Shown here: positions 34,329 to 41,831 of the stretch, in pieces | How the letters are laid out: each line of letters starts with the position of its first letter | How positions within the stretch are numbered: position 1 is the stretch's first letter | Origin: Hydrogenophaga taeniospiralis CCUG 15921 | Lineage (GTDB): Bacteria; Pseudomonadota; Gammaproteobacteria; Burkholderiales; Burkholderiaceae_C | Assembly (NCBI RefSeq): GCF_001592305.1 | Contig: NZ_BCWR01000024.1 | Location: forward strand, 1 to 64,000 | Reading direction: 5' to 3' | DNA length: 64,000 bases | Translations under genes and position numbers: made by a program | The notes under the pieces: model-generated | The model's database searches: none | What the model was told of the DNA's origin: nothing | Seen by the model: only the letters and a program-made list of their open reading frames with translations

Positions 34329-35675
34329 TCAGCGCCAGCCCTGCGCGCGCATCCAGCGCAGCGCAGCCTGGGCCCGCCCGGCGTCGCCACCGAGCAGCGG
34401 CGCCAGCGCCTGGGCCTCGCGCCCCGGCGCGGCCTGCGCGGCGCGCCACAGCGGTGCGATCTCCACCCCGTCCACGTGCCAGATGCCCAGCGGCTGCTCG
34501 GCGGTGACGACCACCTCGGCCAGGCGGATGCGGTCGCGGTCCACCACCGGCCGTCCTTCGATGTGCGGCGGCGCGTTGCCTGCTGCGCCATGGGCGGGCA
34601 ATGCATCTGGCCAGGCGCGGCGGGCGGCCCAGAAAGGTTCGTCGGCCCAGCGCGCTTCCTGCGCGTAGAAGTCGCGCCCGATGCGCGCGAAGCGCTGGAA
34701 CAGGCCCTGCACACGCTCTGTGTGGAAGCGCCGCGCGTGCGGCGCGTCGGCCGGGTGGTTCAGCAGGGTGTGCACCACCATCGGCGCCTGCAGCGCCGAC
34801 GAGAGCGACTGGAAGATGCCGTTGCCCGACAGCGGATCGGCCGCCATCGCGGCGTCGCCGACGCGCAGCCAGGTGGCGCCACAGACCTCGGGCGCCAGCA
34901 CGGCGCCGCTGGTGCGCGCCAGCGCGTGCACCTCGGTGGCCGCGGTATCCAGAAACGGCAAGGCCGCGTCGACCGTGGACAGCCGTTCGCGGACGAAAGC
35001 GCCCAGCTGCGCGCGCTGCGGCAGCGCGATGGCCGACGGGTCCACAGTGAGCTGCAGCGCCACGGCGCCACCCGGCAGCCGCGCGCACCAGGCCCAGCCG
35101 CCGGGCAGGCTCTCCACCGCCGAGCCGGCCTCGCCGCCCGGCGCCCCCTGGCCGCGCCAGAGCAGGGCCACGGTCTCGGGCCCGCGGCTCACGCCCTGCG
35201 GCGGGTGCGGCGCGAGGCGGCCGCGCGCCTCGACCACGAAGCGGGCGCGCAGGGTCGTCGGCTGGGTCTCGTCGGGGCGCTGGATTTGCAGGGCGTGGCC
35301 GTCGTCGCCGTGCTCGCCGGGCGTCCAGCGCATCACCCGCTCGGCGATGCACTCGACGCCGTGGTCCTGCAGCTCCTGCCAGAGCATGCTGTCGAAGGCG
35401 GCGCGGTCGACCAGGCGTTCGCTGTTGAGCGCAGTGGTGGCGCCGGCCCAGGTGGCGCGGCGCAGCGAGGGTTCGGCGATGGCAGCCAGCGCCGCCTCGA
35501 TGCCCACGCCGCGCAGGCCGGCGACCACGCGGTCGGACACGCCTTCGATGGCGTCGAAGGCGCGCGGCACGCCGACCACGGTGACGGCGTGGCCGAGCCG
35601 GCGCAGGCCCAGCGCGACGGCAGCGCCTGCCGGCCCGCCGCCCAGCACCACAATGCCGCGGTCGATCCGCGTCAC
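34329..35675 (-). CDS. qhpG: Flavin-dependent monooxygenase for CTQ formation
   Basis: A 448-residue FAD protein. The N-terminal dinucleotide motif VVLGGGPAGAAVALGL (about 9-24) and the GD-type motif WLRVGDAAMAADPLSGNG (about 280) are those of single-component flavin monooxygenases and tryptophan-halogenase-like proteins. QhpG introduces the hydroxyl groups on the CTQ tryptophan of the cross-linked gamma subunit. It starts with GTG at 35675, overlapping the qhpE stop by 4 nt. Confidence 0.9.
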   Translation of the reverse strand: MTRIDRGIVVLGGGPAGAAVALGLRRLGHAVTVVGVPRAFDAIEGVSDRVVAGLRGVGIEAALAAIAEPSLRRATWAGATTALNSERLVDRAAFDSMLWQELQDHGVECIAERVMRWTPGEHGDDGHALQIQRPDETQPTTLRARFVVEARGRLAPHPPQGVSRGPETVALLWRGQGAPGGEAGSAVESLPGGWAWCARLPGGAVALQLTVDPSAIALPQRAQLGAFVRERLSTVDAALPFLDTAATEVHALARTSGAVLAPEVCGATWLRVGDAAMAADPLSGNGIFQSLSSALQAPMVVHTLLNHPADAPHARRFHTERVQGLFQRFARIGRDFYAQEARWADEPFWAARRAWPDALPAHGAAGNAPPHIEGRPVVDRDRIRLAEVVVTAEQPLGIWHVDGVEIAPLWRAAQAAPGREAQALAPLLGGDAGRAQAALRWMRAQGWR

Positions 35676-36334
35676 CGCGTTCTCCGCTCGGGGCCGTGAA
35701 AGGCCGCGCTGGCGACCAGCGCCTGCCAGATCGCTTCGCGCGTGGGCGCCACGCCTGCAGAGAGCAGCGCCGCCACACGCCCGCTCAGGTGGGCGCAGCC
35801 CAGGCTCGCCCCGGCGTTGGCGCGGTCGCCGTCGGGCGGCAGCACGCAGGCGCCGAAGTCGGCGTGTGGCAACAACAGCGCCGAGTGCTGGCCGGGCGCG
35901 CAGCGCGCGTCGCCCATGGCGCGGATCGCGCCCGGGTATCCCGCCGGATACACCGGCTCGCCACGCGCGGGGGTGGACGCGATCAGCAGACGGCCCCTGG
36001 CCATGGCGCGTTCGCAGGCTTCCCGCAGTGGCGGGTGGTCCTGCCGCACGCCCAGGCTCAGGTTGATCACGGTGGCGCCCTCGTCCACCAGCCAGTCCAC
36101 CGCGCGCGCGACCGTGGCCATGTCGGTGCGCAACGCCTCGCCGAACACCTGGGCCACCACGAAGCGGGCGCCGGGCGCCAGCGCGGCCATGGCCTGCAGG
36201 GTGCGCGCGCCGTGACCGAGGCGGTCCATCGCGTCGCCACCGCCGGTCACGAAGCTGCGCGCCGCGAGCACCCGGTCCTGCAGCGCCAGCGGCCAGCCAC
36301 TGTCGACCACGCCCACGCGCACCGGCTCAGCCAT
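35672..36334 (-). CDS. qhpE: Subtilisin-like protease removing the gamma-subunit leader
   Basis: A 220-residue short subtilase with no signal peptide, consistent with cytoplasmic action. The triad appears in order: Asp in VGVVDSG, His in LGHGART and Ser in GASLGCAHLSG (the GTSMAAPH region of subtilisins). QhpE cleaves the 28-residue leader of the cross-linked QhpC. Its start overlaps the qhpF stop by 8 nt and its own stop overlaps qhpG, so the three genes are one coupled operon. Confidence 0.9.
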   Translation of the reverse strand: MAEPVRVGVVDSGWPLALQDRVLAARSFVTGGGDAMDRLGHGARTLQAMAALAPGARFVVAQVFGEALRTDMATVARAVDWLVDEGATVINLSLGVRQDHPPLREACERAMARGRLLIASTPARGEPVYPAGYPGAIRAMGDARCAPGQHSALLLPHADFGACVLPPDGDRANAGASLGCAHLSGRVAALLSAGVAPTREAIWQALVASAAFHGPERRTR

Positions 36335-38066
36335 GCGGGGCCTCCGCGTCCTCGCGCGTCTGCACCTCGATGCGCCCGCCGGCCAGGTGCAGGCGCAGCG
36401 AGCAACCCGCCCAGGCGCTGGGCCGGTGGCTGACGATCAGGCGTGTGCGGCCCGCGAAACAGGTGTCGATCTGCGCCAGGATCTGCGCCTCCATCGCCTC
36501 GTCCAGCGCCGAGGTGGCCTCGTCCAGCACCAGCACCGCCGGGTCCTGCAGCAGCGCTCGCGCGATGGCGATGCGCTGGCGCTGGCCGCCCGAGAGCGTC
36601 TGGCCGCGCTCGCCGACGGTGGTGTGCAGGCCCTCGGGCAGCGTGGCGATCCAGTCGGACAGACCCGCGCGCTGCGCCGCCTGCGCCACCGACGTCTCGT
36701 CGGCGTCCGGGCAGGCGTAGCGCAGGTTCTCCAGCAGCGGCGCGCGGAACAGCACGATGTCCTGGCTCACCACGGCCACCGCGCGGCGCAGGTCGGCCAG
36801 CGCGAGCTGCCGCAGATCGACGCCGTCGAGCGTGACCGCGCCGGCCTGCGGGTCGTGGTGGCGCAGCAGCAGGTCGATCAAGGTGCTCTTGCCTGCCCCC
36901 GAGGCACCGGTCAGGGCCACGCAGGCGCCCGCCGGAATCACCGCACTCGCGCCCGCCAGCACCGGCTCGCCGCGCCCGGGGTGGGCGAACACCACACCGT
37001 CCAGCCGCAGCTCGCCGCGCAGCGGCGACGGCAGCGGCCTCGGTTCGGCCGGGTCGCTCACGCCCACCGGTTCGTCGCGCAGCCCGGCCACGCGCTCCAG
37101 GCTCACGCGCACCTTCTGCAGCCCCACGTACCAGCCCAGCAGGCTGTTGACCGGTCCGCTGGCCATGCCGAGGTAGGTGGAGAACGCGACCAGCGAGCCC
37201 AGCGCCCACTGGCCGTCGATGACCCAGGCGCCGCCGATGAGAAAGGCCAGCGCGCGCGTCCAGGCCGTGAGCTGGCCCGGCACCGCATGGGTCACGAACT
37301 CGATGATCTGCAGCCGCAGCAGCGACGAGAGGTAGCCGGCGTGCAGCCCGTCCAGCCGCCGCGCCTCGCGCGCCTCCTGCCGGCTGGCCTGCACGAACTT
37401 GAGCGCCGGCAGCACCTCGACGAAGAAGCTGGACACATCGCCCGAGCGCTCGCGCAGCGAGCGCGCGCCCTCGGCCACACGCGGGCGCATGCGGCGCAGC
37501 CACCACCACTCCAGCGGCAGCAGCAGCGCCACCAGCAAGGTCAGCTCCCACGACAGCCAGAGCATCCAGCCCACCGCGCCCACCAGGCCCAGCAGGTTGG
37601 ACAGCACGGCGAACAGGCTGTCAACCGCGAAGCGCCGGATCTCCGCCATGTCGCCGTCCAGCCGCGACATCACGTCGCCTGTGCGCCAGCGTGCCCAGAA
37701 CGAAGGCGAGAGCCGCTGCAGGTGGGCGAACACATCGTGCCGCAGGTCGAACAGCACCGCGGCAGAGAGCCTGGTGTGCAGGTAGCGGTTCAGCCCCGCG
37801 AGCAGCGTCGCCGCCAGACCGGCCAGCAGCATGAAGAGTGCCGTGGTCCACAGCACCTCGTGGCTGCGCGCAATCAGCCCGTCGTCGATCAGACGCTTGA
37901 CCAGCAGCGGCTGCAGCAGCACCAGCGACGAAGCGATGACCGACAGCACCAGCACACCGCCCATGGCCCGCGCGCGCGGCCGCACGAAACCGAACAGCCA
38001 CGCCCAGTGCCGGCGCTCGCCTTCAGGGCGCCGCCGAGCGAGCCAGGGAGCCAGCAGGCCGAACAT
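36327..38066 (-). CDS. qhpF: ABC exporter for the QHNDH gamma subunit
   Basis: A 579-residue fused half-transporter: an ABC transmembrane region with six helices (about 35-320) and a nucleotide-binding domain (about 345-570) with GASGAGKST, LSGGQRQR and VLDEATSALDE. In Paracoccus QhpF is proposed to move the modified gamma subunit to the periplasm. ATG 38066 begins the family N terminus; longer frames run into the upstream repeat. It is the first gene of the qhpFEG operon, with the candidate QhpR operator about 70 bp upstream. Confidence 0.9.
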   Translation of the reverse strand: MFGLLAPWLARRRPEGERRHWAWLFGFVRPRARAMGGVLVLSVIASSLVLLQPLLVKRLIDDGLIARSHEVLWTTALFMLLAGLAATLLAGLNRYLHTRLSAAVLFDLRHDVFAHLQRLSPSFWARWRTGDVMSRLDGDMAEIRRFAVDSLFAVLSNLLGLVGAVGWMLWLSWELTLLVALLLPLEWWWLRRMRPRVAEGARSLRERSGDVSSFFVEVLPALKFVQASRQEAREARRLDGLHAGYLSSLLRLQIIEFVTHAVPGQLTAWTRALAFLIGGAWVIDGQWALGSLVAFSTYLGMASGPVNSLLGWYVGLQKVRVSLERVAGLRDEPVGVSDPAEPRPLPSPLRGELRLDGVVFAHPGRGEPVLAGASAVIPAGACVALTGASGAGKSTLIDLLLRHHDPQAGAVTLDGVDLRQLALADLRRAVAVVSQDIVLFRAPLLENLRYACPDADETSVAQAAQRAGLSDWIATLPEGLHTTVGERGQTLSGGQRQRIAIARALLQDPAVLVLDEATSALDEAMEAQILAQIDTCFAGRTRLIVSHRPSAWAGCSLRLHLAGGRIEVQTREDAEAPHG

Positions 38067-38134
38067 GAAGGCATGGTGGCACAGGAGGTTCGATGCACCC
38101 AAGCGGCTGTCGCGGCCAGACAGCAACTGCAGCG

Positions 38135-38149
38135 GTTTGCCAAAAGTGG
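38135..38149. promoter_or_regulatory. Candidate QhpR operator before qhpF
   Basis: GTTTGCCAAAAGTGG is the exact reverse complement of the 15-mer at 33207-33221. It lies 69-83 bp before the qhpF start, which suggests qhpFEG has its own QhpR-controlled promoter. Confidence 0.72.
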
Positions 38150-38161
38150 CTACCCAGAAAG

Positions 38162-38299
38162 CAGAAAGACAAACCCCTCCGCAAGGGAGGGGGAGTGTTC
38201 GAGGGCACCCGAGGAACCGGCTCCGCCGGGCCTCAGGGTGCGTCCCCCTCCCGCCGCAGGCGAGAGAGGGGGAAGCGGCGTCAGCCGCGCAGGGGGTGC
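38162..38299. repeat. GC-rich intergenic repeat (copy C, inverted)
   Basis: Between the katG stop and the qhpF promoter. On the minus strand it reads GCCGCTTCCCCCTCTC, a GGGAGGGGGAC core, then GGCCCGGCGGAGCCGGTTCC, the same order as copy A. It also contains CCCCTCCGCAAGGGAGGGG. Confidence 0.55.
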
Positions 38300-40495
38300 T
38301 TAGAGGCTCATCACCTTGTTCCAGGCCGCCACGAAGTCCTTGACGAACTTCCTCCCGCCGTCGTTCTGCGCATAGACCTCGGCGATCGCGCGCAGCTGCG
38401 AGTTGGAACCGAAGGCCAGGTCGACGCGGGTCGCAGTCCACTTCACGGCACCGCTCTTCCGGTCGCGGCCTTCGTAGGCGTTGTCACCCGTCGGCTTCCA
38501 GGCGGTGGACATGTCCACCAGGTTGACGAAGAAGTCGTTCGTCAGCTGGCCCGGGCGCTGGGTGAACACCCCGTGCTTCGAGCCGCCGTGGTTGGCGCCG
38601 AGCACACGCAGGCCACCGACCAGCACCGTCATCTCCGGTGCGGACAGCGTGAACAGTTGCGCCTTGTCGAGCAGCATCTCTTCGGGCGAGACGCGGAAGG
38701 CCTGCTTGCGGTAGTTGCGGAAGCCGTCGGCCACCGGTTCGAGCACGGCAAAGGACTCCACATCGGTCTGCTCGGCCGTGGCGTCGGTGCGTCCGGGGGT
38801 GAAGGGCACCTCCACCGTGTGGCCCGCCGCCTTGGCCGCCGCTTCCACGCCAGCGTTGCCCGCCAGCACGATCAGGTCGGCCAGCGACACCTTCTTGCCG
38901 CCCGCAGCGCCGGTGTTGAAGCCGCGCTGGATTTCCTCCAGCACGGCCAGCACCTTGGCCAGCTGGGCCGGCTGGTTGGCCTCCCAGTCTTTCTGCGGCG
39001 CCAGGCGGACGCGGGCGCCGTTGCTGCCGCCGCGCCGGTCGGAACCGCGGTAGGTGGAGGCCGAGGCCCAGGCGGTGGAGACCAGCTCGCTCACCGACAG
39101 GCCCGAGGCCAGCACGCGGGCCTTGAGTTCCTTCGCGTCGGCGAGGTCGATCAGCGGGTGGTCGACGGCGGGCACCGGGTCCTGCCAGATCATGTCTTCG
39201 GCCGGCACTTCGGGGCCGAGGTAGCGGCTCTTGGGGCCCATGTCGCGGTGGGTCAGCTTGAACCAGGCGCGGGCGTAGGCGTCGGCGAACTCGTCCGGGT
39301 TCGCGGCGAAATGGCGCGAGATCTTTTCGTAGGCCGGGTCGAAACGCAGCGAGAGGTCGGCCGTGGTCATCACCGGCGGGTGCTTCTTGCTCGGGTCGTG
39401 GGCGTCGATCACCATGTCTTCGGGTTCGACGTCCTTGGCGCGCCACTGAATGGCGCCGGCCGCGGTGGTCATCTGCTCCCACTCATATTTGAAGAGCACC
39501 TTGAAGTAGCCCATGTCCCATTGCGTGGGGTTGGGTTTCCAGGCACCCTCGAAGCCGCTGGTGGTGGCGTCGCCACCCTTGCCGCTGCCGTGTGCGTTGA
39601 TCCAGCCCAGCCCCATTTCTTCGATGGGTGCGGCCTCGGGTTCGGGGCCGACCAGGGCCGCGTCACCGGCGCCGTGCATCTTGCCGAAGGTGTGGCCACC
39701 GGCCACCAGGGCCACGGTTTCGTAGTCGTCCATGGCCATGCGGGCGAAGGTCTCGCGCACGTCCTTGCCCGAGGCCACCGGGTCGGGCTTGCCATCCGGA
39801 CCCTGCGGGTTCACGTAGATCAGGCCCATCTGCACGGCCGCCAGCGGGTTCTCCAGCTCGCGCTCGCCGCTGTAACGGCTGTTCGGCTTGTCGCTGGTGG
39901 CCAGCCATTCCTTTTCAGCGCCCCAGTAGATGTCCTCTTCCGGCGCCCAGATGTCTTCGCGGCCGCCGCCGAAGCCGAAGGTCTTGAAACCCATGGTCTC
40001 CATGGCCACGTTGCCGGCGAGCACGAACAGGTCGGCCCAGGAAATGGCGTTGCCGTACTTCTGCTTGATCGGCCACAGCAGGCGGCGGCCCTTGTCGAGG
40101 TTGCCGTTGTCGGGCCAGGAGTTCAGCGGCGCGAAGCGCTGGTTGCCGGTGTTGGCGCCGCCGCGGCCGTCGGCCGTGCGGTAGGTGCCGGCGGCGTGCC
40201 AGGCCAGGCGGATCATGAGGCCGCCGTAGTGGCCGTAGTCGGCCGGCCACCAGTCCTGGCTCTGGGTCATGAGGGCCGCCAGGTCTTTCTTCAGGGCCTG
40301 GTAGTCCAGCTTCTGGAAGGCTTCGGCGTAGTAGAAGTCCGGGTCCATCGGATTGGACACCGGCTGGTGCTGGTGCAGGATGGACAGGTTCAGCTGGTTC
40401 GGCCACCAGTCGGCGTTGGACTGGGCGCCGTGCGTGGCGCGGGCGCCGCCGGCGGCGTGGAAGGGGCACTGGGCTTCGGTGTTGGGGGTGCTCAT
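38300..40495 (-). CDS. katG: Catalase-peroxidase KatG
   Basis: A 731-residue bifunctional heme enzyme that decomposes hydrogen peroxide. Distal residues R96, W99 and H100 lie in IRLAWHAAGTYR. The Met-Tyr-Trp adduct partners are visible: that tryptophan, the tyrosine of LIYVNPQGPDG and the first methionine of FARMAMDD, with the proximal histidine in AGGHTFGKMHGAG. The second, catalytically silent peroxidase half follows. Length is normal. A small ORF and an OxyR-like site lie upstream. Confidence 0.96.
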   Translation of the reverse strand: MSTPNTEAQCPFHAAGGARATHGAQSNADWWPNQLNLSILHQHQPVSNPMDPDFYYAEAFQKLDYQALKKDLAALMTQSQDWWPADYGHYGGLMIRLAWHAAGTYRTADGRGGANTGNQRFAPLNSWPDNGNLDKGRRLLWPIKQKYGNAISWADLFVLAGNVAMETMGFKTFGFGGGREDIWAPEEDIYWGAEKEWLATSDKPNSRYSGERELENPLAAVQMGLIYVNPQGPDGKPDPVASGKDVRETFARMAMDDYETVALVAGGHTFGKMHGAGDAALVGPEPEAAPIEEMGLGWINAHGSGKGGDATTSGFEGAWKPNPTQWDMGYFKVLFKYEWEQMTTAAGAIQWRAKDVEPEDMVIDAHDPSKKHPPVMTTADLSLRFDPAYEKISRHFAANPDEFADAYARAWFKLTHRDMGPKSRYLGPEVPAEDMIWQDPVPAVDHPLIDLADAKELKARVLASGLSVSELVSTAWASASTYRGSDRRGGSNGARVRLAPQKDWEANQPAQLAKVLAVLEEIQRGFNTGAAGGKKVSLADLIVLAGNAGVEAAAKAAGHTVEVPFTPGRTDATAEQTDVESFAVLEPVADGFRNYRKQAFRVSPEEMLLDKAQLFTLSAPEMTVLVGGLRVLGANHGGSKHGVFTQRPGQLTNDFFVNLVDMSTAWKPTGDNAYEGRDRKSGAVKWTATRVDLAFGSNSQLRAIAEVYAQNDGGRKFVKDFVAAWNKVMSL

Positions 40496-40526
40496 GGTGG
40501 ATCTCCTGCGGGTTGAACGGGTCCGT

Positions 40527-40604
40527 TCAGCTTGCGAGAGCCAGTGCCGCCAAACGCTCCATGCACTCTGCCACGAAGGCGGTGAAGGTGTCTTGGGTGT
40601 TCAT
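40527..40604 (-). CDS. Possible 25-residue peptide upstream of katG
   Basis: ATG at 40604 with GGAG seven bases upstream, then 25 codons (MNTQDTFTAF to ALALAS) and TGA at 40527, 31 bp before the katG start. The peptide would form an amphipathic helix with one cysteine. The good ribosome site and position suggest a leader peptide or small protein; chance is still possible. Confidence 0.35.
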   Translation of the reverse strand: MNTQDTFTAFVAECMERLAALALAS

Positions 40605-40663
40605 GGCAGGGCTCCAGCAAGTGATCGAGCCCTCACTGTAGGTTTTACCTATCGATTTGACAA

Positions 40664-40700
40664 CTTGATTATCTCTAGACAATCAATAGCCAATTGCTAT
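40664..40700. promoter_or_regulatory. OxyR-like site upstream of katG
   Basis: Half-sites CTAG (40675-40678), ATAG (40686-40689) and CTAT (40697-40700) are each 11 bp apart, as in the OxyR pattern of ATAG/CTAT tetranucleotides with 7-bp spacers. The fourth position (40664-40667) is CTTG, a poor match. OxyR control of katG is well known in proteobacteria. Confidence 0.45.
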
Positions 40701-40704
40701 TAAC

Positions 40705-41667
40705 CTAAATCAACAGAGTGACCGCACCCGAGAACGTGAAAAAGGCCGCCGCGGTGGAGACCAGGATGATGCGGGCGATGCGCCCGTTGTCGGCGCCCAG
40801 GCGCTCGGCCAGCAGCGAGACGTTGCTGGCGCTCGGCAGCGCCGCCACCAGCACCATCACCGTGAGCGCGAAGGGATCGAGCGGCACGCCGATCTGGATC
40901 GCGCCCGAGCCCACCGCCAGCACCAGCAGCGGGTGCAGCAGCAACTTCATCAGCGCCACGGGCACGTAGTCCGACAGCGGCATCGGGTGGTTGGACTGGA
41001 TCTGGGAACGCGCCAGCACCGCGCCGATGGTGAACAGCGCCACCGGCGAGGCCGCGTCGGCCAGCAACCAGGCCGTCTTTTCCACCGGACCGGGCAGATT
41101 GAACTGCACGGCCGAGGCCACGGCGCCCAGGATGATGGCCCAGGGCATGGGGTTGGCCACCACGCCGCGCAGGGCCTTTTTCGCAGCGTCCAGCATGGCG
41201 GCGGCGCCATGGCCCTCACCCTCGTCGAGCCGCGACAGCGCGATGCACAGCGAGCTGGTGATCACCATGTCCACCACGATCAGCACGATCACCGGCCCCA
41301 CGCTCTGCGGCCCCAGCAGCGCGGCCAGCAGCGGCACGCCCATGAAACCGGTGTTGGGAAAGGCCGCGACCAGCGCGCCCAGCGACGCGTCGTTCCAGCG
41401 GATGCGCCGGTTCAGTGTCATGACGACGGCAAACCCCACCATTACCAGCGCACACAACAGGTAGACGCCGGCCACCGAGGCGTCCAGCAGCTGCGCGATC
41501 GGCGTGGTGGAGCCGAAGCGGTACAGCATGCAGGGCAGCGCGAAATACAGCACGAAGCCGTTGAGCCCGGGGATCGCCTCCAGCGGCAGCATGCGCCGGT
41601 GCGCCGCCACAAAGCCGCCCAGCACGAGCGCGAAGAAGGGAAAGGTGACGAGCAGGATGTTGAGCAC
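40705..41667 (-). CDS. AEC family transporter
   Basis: A 320-residue inner-membrane protein with about ten hydrophobic helices in two halves, typical of auxin-efflux-carrier-like permeases (MdcF/YfdV relatives), which move malonate, oxalate or other anions. GFVLYFALPCMLYRF and FPNTGFMGVPLL in the first half and LPSASNVSLLAERLG in the second are family landmarks. GTG 41667 is preferred; the longer frame to 41775 adds a polar stretch unlike the family. Substrate unknown. Confidence 0.82.
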   Translation of the reverse strand: MLNILLVTFPFFALVLGGFVAAHRRMLPLEAIPGLNGFVLYFALPCMLYRFGSTTPIAQLLDASVAGVYLLCALVMVGFAVVMTLNRRIRWNDASLGALVAAFPNTGFMGVPLLAALLGPQSVGPVIVLIVVDMVITSSLCIALSRLDEGEGHGAAAMLDAAKKALRGVVANPMPWAIILGAVASAVQFNLPGPVEKTAWLLADAASPVALFTIGAVLARSQIQSNHPMPLSDYVPVALMKLLLHPLLVLAVGSGAIQIGVPLDPFALTVMVLVAALPSASNVSLLAERLGADNGRIARIILVSTAAAFFTFSGAVTLLI

Positions 41668-41831
41668 GGTGCGCGATTGTCTCAGGCTGGTTCCCACCGG
41701 CCGGGCCTCAAGGTGCAAAGCACTGAGCTTCCAGCGACAGGCCCCCAATGCCCTAGGGCAGCGAGCCACACCCACCCTGCCGGTATCATCAATGGCTTCG
41801 CCCGTCCCGCTCCCGCCTCCCGATCGCCCGC

